A stretch of DNA of 64,000 nucleotides from positions 37,627,519-37,691,518 of the forward strand of contig CM019072.1 in NCBI GenBank assembly GCA_009667805.1, given 5' to 3'. Shown piece after piece: positions 1 to 10,970 of this stretch. A program made the translations under genes and the position numbers. Numbering within the stretch: position 1 is the stretch's first letter; each line of letters starts with the position of its first letter. The stretch comes from Leptobrachium leishanense. Its lineage: Eukaryota; Chordata; Amphibia; Anura; Megophryidae. The notes below the pieces were generated by a model that was not told the DNA's origin, searched no databases, and saw only the letters and a list, made by a program, of their open reading frames with translations.

Positions 1-48
1 ACACACAGGGCTGCAATGTGTATGTATGTAAATACACACACACAGGGC

Positions 49-89
<41 letters not shown>

Positions 90-130
90 TCTATCTATCT
101 ATCTAACACTGAGGGCAGCCCTGTGTGTGT
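1..130. repeat. Palindromic GATA/TATC microsatellite
   Basis: A run of GATA repeats (about 48-88) turns directly into its complement TATC (about 88-105). It is bordered by an inverted pair, ACACACAGGGCTGC at 1-14 and its exact reverse complement at 115-128. The whole block can therefore fold into one hairpin. The window begins inside it, so the true left limit is unknown. Confidence 0.9.
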
Positions 131-173
131 ATATATACACACACAGGCATGTTTCAGACCTCAGACCAGATAT

Positions 174-457
174 GGGGCGCTGTCTGAACGCTCTACCAGC
201 ATTCAGACAGGCCCCTGCAGTTTACCGCGTTTCGTACCTTCTACCGAGTGCCGCGTGCAAAGTCTCCCAGCGACCGCACGTTGCTAAGCCCCCAGCCGCG
301 ATCTCGCGAACTCCGAGATCTCGCGAGATCACTCCTGGGGGCTTCCCAATGAGCGGCCGCTGGAAGACTTTGCCCGCTGCGCTCGTTAGACGGTACGAAA
401 CGCGGTAAGCTGCTGGGGCCTGTCCGAATGCCGTTAGAATGTTCGGACAGCCGCCCC
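174..457. repeat. Foldback (long inverted repeat) element
   Basis: Two arms of about 140 bp are diverged reverse complements of each other. Shared blocks include CTGTCTGAAC/GTTCGGACAG, the TTACCGCGTTTCGTACC segment at about 220-240 against GGTACGAAACGCGGTAA at about 392-409, and CCCCCAG/CTGGGGG nearer the centre. Open frames on both strands give similar peptides because the arms mirror each other; this is not coding evidence. The centre holds a perfect TCTCGCGAGA palindrome at 319-328. The superfamily is not identified, and no clear target duplication is seen. Confidence 0.8.
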
Positions 458-629
458 AGGCCCTCAGATGCTGGCAAGCCAGCTCAATGCTGGCTTCCGG
501 TATTGGGGGCATCCCTGGAATTAGTCCGCAGTCTGGCGGGCTTCTAGCCCGCCGGACTGCATCTCAAAAAAAACTACTCGCCCGGATCTTCATGTCCCGG
601 GCGCCGGGCGATACAATTCCCACACCCCT

Positions 630-1357
630 GCCAATCCTGGTTCTCAAGTCCCCCTAACAGGCCAGATTTTAAGGATTACCTTGGGGAAATGCAGACTGAA
701 TCCTGCAATCACTGAGCAACAAATCATATCACCTATGCTATGCTTCAGATATCTGCAAACCTGGCCGTTAGAGGTACCGTAGATACTCGAGTGTAGCGCG
801 ACCCGAATATAACGCGATGGATAGAGATTTATTATGGAAATGAGAGAATATTCAAGACTCGAATATAACGCAAGGAACAAAATTATACTGTACTGGTAAA
901 AAAACAATTAAAATCCTTCCAGGTTCTCTTAACACAGTCAGGCTGCCCCTCAGGCCAGGGTGCTCTGCTCAAGAATGATTGCAGTTGTACTAAGTATGAA
1001 GCCGCCGGCCACCCGTCTTTACTAGCGATTAGATGGCCGACGGAGGCGAGTGAGGTGAATGATTGGCTTAAACCGAGCGTGCCCTCTGGCCGTGATGGAT
1101 CCCAAATCTCCCGAATCAGGGAGTTCCTGAAGTGTTTGCAAGCATCAGGGAGCCCGTATTCACTTCAGCGAGACTACTGGAACTTCCAGGAGACTTGGGA
1201 TCCAGAGCAGGGCAAGTTTTTTTTTACATGCGATGCAGATGTCTCGAATATAACGCGACCCCTCCAATTTTATGGAACGGTTTTGGCACCAAAATCTAGC
1301 GGTACACTCGAGTATCTACAGTACTTGAGAGAGAGCGCTGGGAACCAATGCTCTGGT
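630..1357. mobile_element. hAT-type MITE, interrupted
   Basis: The stretch at 640-774 matches the left and inner parts of the MITE at 41546-43255: a CAGGCCAGATTTTA-like block, then ACCTTGGGGAAATGCAGAC, then TGCTTCAGATAT. A TA-flanked element interrupts it at 777-1321. The decayed right terminus appears to continue at about 1324-1357. The ends are degraded, so the limits are approximate. Assignment to hAT comes from the better preserved copy, which has 8-bp target duplications. Confidence 0.6.
777..1321. mobile_element. TA-flanked DNA transposon, non-autonomous
   Basis: The terminal inverted repeats are about 26 bp: GTAGATACTCGAGTGTA at 779-795 is mirrored by TACACTCGAGTATCTAC at about 1303-1319. 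A TA dinucleotide flanks each side (775-776 and 1322-1323), as expected for Tc1/mariner-type insertion. An internal CGAATATAACGCG-type motif recurs near both ends. No transposase frame is visible. It sits inside the older MITE at 630-1357. Confidence 0.75.
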
Positions 1358-1437
1358 GTTTTCTTCCTAATTGCAATCCACAACCAGGCATAACGCCTCC
1401 AGCTCTAATCTGTGCCTCTGTATTATGCCTATGCTAA

Positions 1438-1960
1438 TTATTATTATTGTCATCATTTATATAGCGCCAACAGTTTCCGCAGCGCTTTACAATAATCAAA
1501 GGGAACAAGATAAGCGGACATATGATGGAAACAACAGGTGTAGAGGGCCCTGCTCATAGGAGCTTACAGTCTAGAGGGATTGGGGTTGAGGAAGACAAGA
1601 GGAATTTTACTAGATAGCAGGATCATTAGTGCCAGTGGTTCGGGAATGGTGGGGTCATAGAAGCGGCTTCAATCATGTGTGAGTCGATTTTATGCAGAGG
1701 GATGAGTTGCGTAAATTATGTGGTACGCTAATCTGAAGAGATGGGTTTTGAGGGATTTCTTGAAGGCTTGAAGATTAGGGAGAGTTTGATAGGGCGAGGC
1801 AAGTCATTCCACAGGACTGGTGCTGCCCGTGAAAAGTCTTGGAGGCGAGAGTTGGCCGTGCGCGTGTAGACAGGTAACAGTAGGAGATGGCCTGCCGGCC
1901 AGAGTTGTCTGGATGGGACGTGCATAGAAAGGCTGGTCTGGCATGATAATAATGCAAGAG
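1438..1960 (-). pseudogene. L2/CR1-like LINE, 3' end fragment
   Basis: On the minus strand, about 1900-1730 encodes a remnant of the extreme C-terminus of a LINE ORF2. It shows the FSRAAPVLWNDLP signature typical of L2/CR1-type ends, followed by a short untranslated region. The 3' tail at 1500-1438 (plus-strand text TTTATATAGCGCCAACAG) is the frequent LINE tail of the form GCGCT...TTGGCGCTATATAAA. The copy is 5'-truncated and non-functional. Clade assignment is by motif resemblance only. Confidence 0.6.
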
Positions 1961-1975
1961 CATGGGAATTTGAGA

Positions 1976-2440
1976 TTATTATTTTATTAAGCGCCAACAC
2001 AATCCGCAGCGCTGTACAAAGGTGAAATGGGTAAAGACAGGACAATTCTACAATACATAAAGGAGACAGGTCAGTATTGCAGATACAGGAAGACATGAGG
2101 GCCCTATTCCCATGGGAGATTACAATCTAGATGAGTGAGGGGGTGAGAAACAGGAGGGGAGGATTGCAGTGATGAGTTAATGCGGGGAGAGGTGAGGACC
2201 GTTTTTGGGTCGGTCGGTCGGATGTCTTGTTACGGAGTCAGATGGTCGGCTTCACTAAACAGAAGGATCTTTTAGGGAGCGATTAAATGAAGCCAGATTG
2301 GGGGACAGTCTGATATTGTGAGGAAGCGCATTCCATAGGGCCGGCACACGAGAAAAGTCCTGCAGTCTGGCATGTGATGAGGTAATGATGGAGAATGCCC
2401 GGAGCAGGTCATTGTTGGATCTTAGGAGGGGACTGGACTA
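1976..2440 (-). pseudogene. Second L2/CR1-like LINE 3' fragment
   Basis: A second copy of the same LINE tail (plus text AAGCGCCAACACAATCCGC) lies at 1985-2010. Upstream on the minus strand is untranslated sequence, then a coding remnant at about 2350-2260 containing an NALPHNIRLSP-like string that matches LINE C-termini. It lies head to tail with the copy at 1438-1960. It is truncated and has no intact frame. Confidence 0.55.
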
Positions 2441-2447
2441 CCATTAA

Positions 2448-2821
2448 GGCTGGGTTCAGACGAACGCAGTGCGAACGTGCGTTTAGCCGCATTTTATTAC
2501 GGCCGTGGTACGCAAATGACGTCCAACGCAGGCCCACCCCCACACATGAAGTACAGCCGCACGAAAGTTCGGCCGCGCAACGCAACTGGCAAACGAACGC
2601 ATTTTTGCAAGAACGTGGAACCGCTAGTACTGATGTACAGAGTGGGCTGCTGCCAACATAACGTCCAGACACCCAAAGTTTCCTGGTTTGCAACCGTAAA
2701 AAATCACGGCTGAAATTGCGCATCGTATGACCGCTATCACGTATTCCATGAAGGAGTGCATTCGGACGCATCAACGCAATTTTGACGGTAGACGTGAAAA
2801 TGCATTCGTCTGACCCTAGCC
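2448..2821 (-). mobile_element. TTAA-flanked MITE (family GGCTAGGGTCAGAC), copy 1
   Basis: It begins GGCTGGGTTCAGAC after a TTAA at 2444-2447 and ends GTCTGACCCTAGCC before TAAT. The interior is the reverse complement of the copy at 14114-14538. A TTAA target is used by piggyBac and Kolobok transposons; which of these moves the family cannot be decided here. The interior is unusually rich in CpG and ACG trinucleotides. It has no coding capacity. Confidence 0.75.
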
Positions 2822-4540
2822 TAATAGCTTGGATGCACTGGAAAAGGTTTTTCTAACCCCAAGGGATCTCAAATTCTGGCCCTGCAGCTGTTTCTGAACT
2901 ACATCTCCCATGATCCTATAGCCATTTATTGCATTCACATAATTCTGGGAATTGTAGGCAATAGACATGGGGGGTTAGAGATTGATAATCCTGTTTTAAC
3001 CCTGTCTTTTTTCCACAGCCAATTATGACAAGCCATCCTCAACGTCTCCCGTCTGTACTGCCCACCCTGTCCTCATCCTAATTTCTATACCCCTCATATC
3101 TCAGTGCCTGCTCTTCGCTCTCTGACTATTTCAAACCTAAGCTTTTGGTTTTTCTTCATCCCACGTTATCTGGCCACTAGCTTTATACTCCTCCTGCTCC
3201 CTTTTGTCTCACGTCCTTTTAATTCCGTCAGATTGTAAACTCTCAGGGTTCCTGGCAGAGCATTTGTATAAAGTGCTGCATTTACTGAATGGTTATCCCT
3301 AAGAGCGTCCTTCTGTTCTGTTTATGTCTCTTGTTTGTATTTACAATTGTAAGGAATATATATAAATACTGAATGATGAAAATAAATAATAACAACAGCA
3401 AAGTTACTCTTTTTTGAAAAGGATTGGCACATTATTACATACATTACCTTTTTATCTGAAAATTAGGTGGCTCTATCTTTTGTGCTTTATAGATGAACTT
3501 TCTGTCTCTTTACTCTGTAACCTGATATCAATGCTCTTCCCTGTGTACACAACTCAGGATTAATTCCTTGTAGATAGAAAATGAGCATATAGTTTCAGTT
3601 GCCTTTATGATGACTTCATGGTAAGAACCAGTCGAATGACCCTTTATATAATGTGTAGGGGGCAAGTCTAGGATTTCTCCTGTGGGTCAAGACGCCAGGC
3701 CCTCCTGTCTTGCTGGCCTTTGTTGCTGTAATAATGTGCTACATGCAACTCGAGCAGCACTTTGGCTCAAAGAAAACAAACTGACATACAGGAATGTGCA
3801 ATCTATGCCTGATCCCGCACAAACTTATTTATTTTTTTGTGACGGCAGCTCGGCCTTGACATGTTAGCCTGCTGATACCTGCGTGTACACGTCTTACGAT
3901 TTAACTGAAGGGCATAGAGAGGACTCGAACGAACACCGATCCTATGTAAACTAGAATATTGCAATAACTTGCCTTTTATTTTCTCTGCTTCACTGTAGAC
4001 GGTCGCATTCTTCGAGGAATCGCTATGTGTGGATTAGAGACTCTATTGTAGTGTTATAGGTTTTGTGGTATGTTTGGTGATCCACGTTGCAAGCGAGCAG
4101 CCCCTTGCCACAAGCAACAATATGTTTTAACTCTGGAGTGTCTGTAATACTCGCCCCTCTTTCAGGGCTGGGTTCTGTTGGCGCTGCTCCAGCCTGGCAG
4201 CTGCTGTTACTTCCTATCACAGGGTGCACCAAGGCAGGCAGGAGGCTGGATGCTGGTAAATGCATCTAGCCAATCCAATGGCTCTCTACAGGAATGCACT
4301 GAAAGCCATTGGCTCATGTACAGATGTACATTCTTGACCTAAAGCCAGGAAAGCTTATCATTGCAGGGAAGGTCACTCATGTCACCGTGACATTCATACT
4401 ACATTGTATGGTCTTGCAGTCCCTTTAAAGAGGATTCGGCCAGGTCAATGTGCATTCAACTAGCCAGCTCTTAATGCCTCTCAGGCCTTCACCATTGCGT
4501 TGAATCTGATTGGCTGCAGGCATAAAGTGTTCCTTTAAGA
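2822..4540. other. Largely unassigned, with repeat fragments
   Basis: No gene is seen. Around 2875-2975 there is a decayed MITE arm with CTGAACTACATCTCCCATGAT and an inverted partner. Around 3225-3400 a stretch resembling a LINE 3' untranslated region (GATTGTAAACTCTCAGGG, later AATAAATAATAA) suggests another plus-strand LINE end, at low confidence. The rest is AT-rich sequence with no recognised element. Confidence 0.5.
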
Positions 4541-4672
4541 CAGTGATGGCGCACCTCGCCACCCCACATGTTTTTAAACTACATGTCCCATGATGCTCAG
4601 ACAGCCAACAGTATAAGCATCATGGGTCACGTAGTACGGAAACATCTGGGGTGCCAACGTTTGCCATCACCG
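4541..4672. mobile_element. Short hAT-type MITE
   Basis: It is a palindromic element with termini CAGTGATGGCGCACC and GTTTGCCATCAC. The arms continue as ACATGTTTTTAAACTACATG against CACGTAGTACGGAAACAT. The termini match those of the larger element at 22685-24125, so it is probably a short relative. The flanks CTTTAAGA and CATGAAGA could be a decayed 8-bp target duplication, since 5 of 8 bases match. Confidence 0.65.
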
Positions 4673-5917
4673 CATGAAGAATATAAAAATCTACACTCAC
4701 TCAAACTCAACTATGTCCCCTGATTACATAGCGAATAATATATTCCATAAAAACCTATTTCCCAAGCGTATGACTGTAGCGGGGGATTTTTTTGTGACGT
4801 TTGTTTCCGCAAGCAGAGGAATTTCAGGCCAGTTGCTGTTTTTTATTTACTGATTTCACAAACGAGTATTTAGGTTGTGCATCTCAGATAATGATCTTGC
4901 TAGTTACGTGCGGAAATGTCATGCAGTAAAAATTGCTACAGTTTTATAAGGCTGAAATATTCTCCCATTTTCTCCTCCCTGGCTGTATATGAAACTTATT
5001 ACGCGCACATTGATCCTGTTTTACAGGACTGAGTGTTATTTGCTGGTAATTGATTAACACTGTGCTATTTCTACAGGATAATCAGTGCTGGGGCCCACTC
5101 GCTCGCTCGTTCAGAGGTTAACCCATACTGGCTGCTTCATACCTTAAGATCCGAGCCAATTATTTACAGAGATTTGAGATGGCGCCAAAAGAAATTTCAT
5201 TTTGATTGTTCGTCAAGCTCTGCAACATATGATTTGCAGGAGGGAGAAAAATTACTTGTACAGCTCTGGAAAGGATAGCATTCTGTTTTTTTCTTAAAAT
5301 TAGAACTAAACCCTCAAATTTGAAAGAATGCAATCTGGACCTTTTTCAGTTTTAAAACGTATTTCTCGCCAGTCCTCCCCTTACCCTGTCCCTCTCCCAT
5401 TTTCCTGGCCTCATCACATTTTCCACTGTATGGGTACTTACAAAAGTTTCACCTTTTTTTTTATTTTTTTATTAAACTGAGGATCCAGTGCAGACGTTTA
5501 AAATTTGACTGAACTAAAAAAACATGTGAAATTGTTGCATCTGCTAAAATTTTCATTTATCCCATAATTAAATCTTGCAAGATTCCTCTTGGATGCACCC
5601 ATCATGCTGCAGAGGGCCACCATCCCCTGTTTGCTATAGGCCGGCTCTTCTGATCTCACCTGGCTGATAAACATCGGCAGCTCTGATTGGACTGTACCAA
5701 TGCTATCACCAAGATGGTGGCGCCCTGTAGGTAAGTATGACAGAACAGGTGATCTTTAAAATGCTGCTCTTGTCAAAAAGTGAATACCTTCGATCTCTCG
5801 TCCGATCCCGATTGTCGCATAGGTTTCGGTAACAGGGCTGATCGACACCTATGGACGAAACCACAACTAGGACCACACATGTTAACCACAATGCCTCAGT
5901 CGTGATAAGGCTCCTGG
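4673..5917. other. No recognised feature
   Basis: This is AT-rich sequence with short homopolymer runs. I see no coding signal, no inverted-repeat element and no tandem array. Confidence 0.5.
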
Positions 5918-5940
5918 GGCTCTATCCGCTCCTTACAGCT

Positions 5941-6001
5941 AAAACGGGACGCTAAGGGGAAAAATTAGTGCTCGCTAATCTCCCCTTAGCGTCCCCCGTT
6001 T
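5941..6001. repeat. Hairpin near the end of the TIR element
   Basis: AAACGGGACGCTAAGGGGA at 5942-5960 pairs with TCCCCTTAGCGTCCCCCGTTT at 5981-6001, with a 2-nt bulge. An inner ATTAG...CTAAT stem lies around the centre. Subterminal hairpins of this kind are common in non-autonomous DNA transposons. Confidence 0.85.
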
Positions 6002-6016
6002 ACCTGTAGATTACGG

Positions 6017-6182
6017 CAGGCCTCAAAATTTCCACTCGCCTGCTCGCATTCGGCGAGTAGAAATTACATGAGGGCGAGTGGGAATGCAGAGGCATTGCTG
6101 GATAGGGGTTAGGTGGGGCAACTAGTGGCGAGTAACTCTTAAAACCTGGCTAGTAGCTTGGGACTTGAAATTTTGAGGCCTG
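6017..6182. mobile_element. hAT MITE with 8-bp target duplication
   Basis: The terminal inverted repeats CAGGCCTCAAAATTT and AAATTTTGAGGCCTG are exact reverse complements. The flanks are GATTACGG (6009-6016) and GATTATGG (6183-6190), an 8-bp duplication differing by one C-to-T change at a CpG. The length is 166 bp. The 8-bp duplication and CAGG ends fit the hAT superfamily. It has no coding capacity. Confidence 0.92.
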
Positions 6183-7015
6183 GATTATGGGACAGGTACT
6201 GAGTCCAGCAGCCTGCCCCGTAGTGGCCACTAAGCTCCAGGATGCTTGGGGCATTGCTAAAGCGCCATCCCGAGCATCCTATGAACTCCATGGAGGCTTT
6301 TGCTGCTGGGTCACATGACCGGCGAGAGACTGCAGGTTGGAGAAGTGAACACGGAGGGAGATTGGGGACTTTTTTCCCCAGTCTCACTCTGCTCCCAGTG
6401 GTCAGAAGCGGTGGATCGAGCTGCCGTTCTAGCTGAAGGGATGAGGTGAGTATTTGATTTTTTTTGGGGGGTTCCAGCTGGTGCTAACTGATTCCACAGA
6501 AGCTCTAAGTTGTAGCAAACATTTTTAGTTTGCGACCGCTGTGAGTAAATAGCGTTAGGACTGTGTGATCCTAACCCTAATTACGGATTGCTTACTCTTT
6601 GCTCTCCCTATACTTGAAATGGGGAGTGCAAAGTACAGTAAACTTGCGCTAAAAAGCGCTAATACCGTTTGGCTAACAGGTTTGACCCATTAGCAATCAG
6701 GAGGTGATCTAACGCTCATTTACGTTAGCGGTAGGGCTCCTGGTGTTTTGTTTCTTAGGAAACCATAAATATTCAGCATGTTGTAGTCGTCATTATTATT
6801 ATTATCGACATTTTCTGAGGTGCTTTATAATAAAGAATGGGGAATTACCACAATTACAAAGGTTACAAACTTTAGACCTGGGGTTCTCATCCTTGGCGCT
6901 CCAAATCTTTTGTAACTATATTTCCTATAAGGCCCTGTCGGCCTAATGAGTGGCTGAGTATCATGGGAGATGCAGATCCAAAACATCAGGAGGGCCAACT
7001 CTTGATCTAGACTAT

Positions 7016-7360
7016 CAGGGTTATTCAAAGAGATCCGAATGGCTGCCGAAAGGTAACCGAATGCTGAAATCAAGAACGCAGGTTCCCGCTGTGGACCGAG
7101 CCCCGACAAAGTGAGTGCGGGGGGGGGGGCAATTGCCGGCGGCCGCATTGCTATCCTACGAGCGGCCGCCAGCATAAAGCTCTGCCGCTTGGCTGGGGAT
7201 CTATCCGCTAGCCAGCCGCGTTCTCGCGAGATCCGTCAAAATATACGTCAGTGAATAAACAGACTGTGAGGCCATTGCTGCGTCTTCCGTACTAACGTAC
7301 GTCCGTACTGCACGGACGTACAGTCCGTAGAAATCACGTTCGTCTGACCCTAGCCTGAGA
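7016..7360. mobile_element. Mosaic of two MITE ends
   Basis: The left part begins CAGGGTTATTCAAAGAG and continues as the end of the foldback family also seen at 14964 and 50891. The right part ends CGTCTGACCCTAGCC, the end of the TTAA-flanked family. Between them lie a GCGGCCGC-containing inverted repeat (about 7136-7162) and TCTCGCGAGA at 7222-7231. Neither family is complete here, so this is probably a rearranged or truncated composite. Confidence 0.55.
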
Positions 7361-7479
7361 TGAAGATCAGAGCACATTTTATGACCAATTCATGCAAAAC
7401 TCCACGTAATCCCAAAGGGTTCACATACTTTTTCTTGCAACTGTATATATGTATATTCTATTTATTTCATGCAGAGTAG

Positions 7480-7985
7480 AGCACAAGGAAAAGTGTTGTC
7501 CTGCAACATGTATAATTCATATGCTGCAGGAATGAAATCAAGGCAAGTCACCTGGGATTCCTTTTATGATTTCTTACCTGCAGCGTATGGGTTCTACATG
7601 CTGCGGGGTGGCATTTTTCATGCACTGCCCAACAACATGAATATATTATGTGTCCGGGAAAAAATGGCCGATATGGTCACTCTACACATTATTCATATTT
7701 CCAACCAAACTATCTTGCCTGTTCACCTAGGGTGGCCCTGTCAGCCATGGATTCTAGATTTGCATATTACTTCTACATGCTAATGGACAGCGAGTCCTTC
7801 CCTGCATTATGCAGAATTCATAAACTGCATGAAGAAATTCCCAGTTCTTTAATTAGTGAACTGATTTTCCCTCATGCAGCATAGGAATTCTACATCCTGC
7901 AGGTGAGCACTTCAAAGTGCCGCCCATTAGCATGTACGATTTATATTCCACCCGAGAAAAATGGCTGATCTAGCAACACTAGATT
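7480..7985. repeat. Dispersed repeat with TGCTGCAG motif, internally repeated
   Basis: Segments with TTCTACATGCTGCGGGG-type text, a following GGCATTTTTCATG and an AAAATGGC(C/T)GAT string recur within this stretch. Related segments lie at 9110-9260 (inverted), about 13600-13740 and 20820-20935. They look like pieces of one dispersed family, part of which is carried inside the Harbinger-like elements at 8771 and 20161. No protein is evident. Confidence 0.5.
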
Positions 7986-8345
7986 CACCTGGATTATGTA
8001 TGTAGCCATTTGTTTATCTGAGATGTGTCAGATTGTCCTGGGAAAATGAATGATTACAGACATCCAGGATCTTTCTGAAGTTAAATGTATTGGATTAATA
8101 GCTTCACTAGAGTCGCACAGTCTGTACATTGGAAGACCTTGAATCATATCATGTTCTTGTTTCTCCAGGGAGAAGTCATTTCCTTAATGAAATCTAATTG
8201 GAAGCCCAGAGGCCGCCGAGCAGTACAGAAATGTGTAAGATCGGACCGATATTCCACCATGTGCCATACGAACCAAATGTCTACTGGATAACCATTTCCT
8301 ACCCTTTTACCTTACAGAGCAACCTCTGCTCATCTCCTGCTGTCT

Positions 8346-8349
<4 letters not shown>

Positions 8350-8385
<36 letters not shown>

Positions 8386-8386
8386 A
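8350..8386. repeat. (TA)n microsatellite
   Basis: About 16 TA dinucleotides with a single interruption near the right end. Confidence 0.95.
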
Positions 8387-8445
8387 TGTTATTCTGTGTT
8401 ATTATCACAGAATTAGATCAAACTTCTATTTTTTTCTTACACTAT

Positions 8446-8660
8446 GTAGACTTGACTCACTATGGCATTCCGACACGCAAACTGTATAGCCTTGGCTCAT
8501 TATGGCATTTCCGACATGCATACTGTATAACCCTGGCTCATTACGGCATTTCCGACACACATACTGTATAGCCTTGGCTCATTATGGCATTTCCGACACA
8601 CATACTGTATAGCCTTGGCTCATTATGGCATTTCCGACATGCATACTGTATAACCCTGGC
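8446..8660. repeat. 41-bp minisatellite, left block
   Basis: Tandem units of 41 bp; GGCTCAT recurs at 8535, 8576 and 8617. The core is GGCTCATTATGGCATTTCCG followed by ACACATACTGTATA. About five units are present. The array continues beyond the hAT insertion at 8661-10429, so the two blocks were once contiguous. Confidence 0.95.
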
Positions 8661-8770
8661 CAGTGGCGACTCTAGGAACAATATTTAGGGGGGCACAGAA
8701 TATACCGCAGACAAAACTGGGGGGGCACTAATAATTTTCACCACTAAATCATACCACTGAATAAAGCTAA

Positions 8771-9563
8771 GGGCCCTATCACCTGGTGCGAGCTAAAACG
8801 CCATCACTAAAGGAAAAATTACCGCGAGTCGCTAAAACTTAGTGCCTGACGACCTACTAACAGATCACCTTGTCTGCAGTAGTCCATGAACAAGGTCGTT
8901 TGGCGCACGCTAGGAAAACTCTAAGACCCGAGCTGAGACCCAGCGCTAATGCGGTTGTGTACAGGATAGAACTTTTTTTTTTCCAGTGCAGAGTACCGGG
9001 CCATACCTATCCCCCGCCCTCACAAGCTTGAATATGAACACATCCAGTGAATAACCTCACACCCTGCATTATTAAAAGCCTCCAAGGTGGTCGTATCATC
9101 CATGTTTTGATGCACACATATATTAAGGCTGATGGACATTGCATGATAAATGCCACCCAGCAGCATGTAGAATCATTACACTGCATTTAATAGATCCAAA
9201 AGGAAGGCCAGGTGAGCGATAAAAATTTCCCTGCTGCAGCATATAAATAATACATGTTTCAGGGCAAGACTTATTCATGTGTCCCTTTAAACATGGTCCA
9301 CACTGTCACACTAATAATCAACCACTTCCATACTATGAATCACCCCCAGTGTAAAATTTTTAAAATTAGGCAAAATATTAGAATTAGGATATATGTGGAT
9401 AAAGGATACATTTATAATAGAGCCTACTGCAACAGCAACGACAATGCGGACCAGATCCATTACTATGGTGTATGGGGCCAAGAGCCTGTGCTGCATTCTT
9501 TTCAATTGTCTGTTAATTTTGGGCGAAGATCTGTTTTTTTTATTACACCAGGTAATAGTACCC
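8771..9563 (-). mobile_element. PIF/Harbinger-like non-autonomous element
   Basis: The ends GGGCCCTATCACCTGGTG and CACCAGGTAATAGTACCC form inverted repeats. They are flanked by TAA on both sides (8768-8770 and 9564-9566), a 3-bp duplication typical of PIF/Harbinger. The interior is the reverse complement of the element at 20161-21162, including a stretch translatable in both as IRIRIYVDKGYI. That similarity is adequately explained by DNA homology. It is nested in the hAT element. Confidence 0.75.
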
Positions 9564-9837
9564 TAAATAAGTATATATAAATAAGATTCCAAAATCCCAG
9601 AGTAATGTGAAGCAATGATGCCTTTTTATTGTACTAACCTGATACTTTATTTGCCGCAATTCGGCAGTTTTCGCTGAATGTCTGATAGCTGCTTCAGCGA
9701 CTACACTTTTAGCAAATTACAGTGACCATTCACTAAATAGGAATTCACTATATTTTCGGCGAAATGAATTCCCTGAAATGTGACGAAAAGCAAAGGATCT
9801 AAAAATCATTAGACCCTTTAGATTCTAACTTCCATAA

Positions 9838-10110
9838 TAACCCCTAAAATGCCATAAACCCAGGGAAATACAATAAAAATAATAAACAATGTGGCATTTA
9901 GCTACCCCTTAACCCCTAATATGCCATTAATCAAGGTAAAACATGAAATGAATACACTGTGAGGCATGTAGCTACCGATTAACCCCTACAATGCCATTAA
10001 TCAAGGAAAAAATAAAATGTATACCGTGAGGGATGAAGCCTACCCATTAACCCTTAATATACAACTAAACCAAGGCAAAAACTAATGTAATACACACTTT
10101 AATGTATAGT
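9838..10110. repeat. ~70-bp tandem repeat
   Basis: Three to four diverged copies of a roughly 70-bp unit beginning TTAACCCCTA and containing ATGCCATTAATCAAGG, starting near 9838, 9911, 9980 and 10049. It lies inside the hAT element at 8661-10429. Confidence 0.8.
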
Positions 10111-10429
10111 CTGAACATTAACCACTTCACTGCTGAGACATTTCAACCCTGTGAAAATGCTTAAGTTTAAGTGCCCATTTTTATTTAATGTTTTATGACT
10201 TTTATTTCAAATTGAATATGGTCATGTTGGGTATCATTGGAAAGGCCAGAATCTGCCCTTTCCAATGATACCTAGATCGTCCATATACGATGCACAGAGA
10301 CGGAGATACAGTGGTCCGAATAAGTGTGGTAAGCTGGATGCTGATTTTTGGTGGGGGGCACATGGGGGGGCAAGGAATAACTTAGGGGGGGCAATTGCCC
10401 CCCCTTGCCCCCCTGTAGAGTCGCCTATG

Positions 10430-10970
10430 ACCCTGGCTCATTACGGCATTTCCGACACACATAATGTATAACCCTGGCTCATTATGGCATTTCCGACATG
10501 CATACTGTATAACCCTGGCTCATTATGGCATTTCCGACATGCATACTGTATAACCCTGGCTCATTATGGCATTTCCGACATGCATACTGTATAACCCTGG
10601 CTCATTATGGCATTTCCGACATGCATACTGTATAACCCTGGCTCATTACGGCATTTCCGACACACATATTGTATAGCCTTGGCTCATTATGGCATTTCCG
10701 ACACGCATACTGTATGGCCTGGCTCACTATGGAATTTCCGACACGCATGTTATATAACCCTGGGCCACTAAGGCATTCCGACACGCATATTGCATAACCC
10801 TGTCTCATTATGGCATTTCCGACACATATTCTGTATAACCCTGGCTCATTATGGCATTTCAAAAACGCATGTTGTATGGCCTTGGCTCATTGTGGCATTT
10901 CTGACATACATACTGTATAACCCTGGCTCATTATGGCATTTCTGAGGTGCAAACTGTATAGCCTTGGCAC
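10430..10970. repeat. 41-bp minisatellite, right block
   Basis: This continues the array at 8446-8660, with about 13 further units. Units become more variable towards 10970, with single-base changes and short indels. The best-conserved units lie beside the insertion. Short minus-strand frames across it are repeat artefacts. Confidence 0.95.

Larger units (their letters stand above)
5918..6738. mobile_element. TIR element with nested MITE
   Basis: The left end GGGGCTCTATCCGCT and the right end AGCGGTAGGGCTCC are diverged inverted repeats, and both edges contain GCTAA/TTAGC-rich sequence. This resembles the GGGCCCTATCACC family at 8771-9563 and 20161-21162. The interior holds the hAT MITE at 6017-6182 and a segment (about 6355-6475) whose GGGGACTTTTTTCCCCAGTC core recurs at about 55665. 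Target duplications are not clear, so the boundaries are tentative. Confidence 0.45.
8661..10429. mobile_element. hAT element inserted in the 41-bp minisatellite
   Basis: It is flanked by a perfect 8-bp duplication ACCCTGGC (8653-8660 and 10430-10437), which is itself part of the minisatellite unit. The ends CAGTGGCGACTCTA and TAGAGTCGCCTATG are inverted repeats. G/C-run sequence just inside both ends (GGGGGGCAC..., ...GCCCCCCTTGCC) extends the symmetry. It carries a Harbinger-like insertion (8771-9563) and a short tandem repeat (about 9838-10110), and has no transposase frame. Removing it restores the minisatellite phase, which supports the boundaries. Confidence 0.95.

Noticed and set aside
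127..512. Similar peptides encoded on opposite strands
   Set aside because: They arise because the two arms of the foldback element are reverse complements.
8446..10970. CRISPR-like array of 41-bp units
   Set aside because: There is no repeat/spacer alternation; whole units repeat. The genome is eukaryotic.
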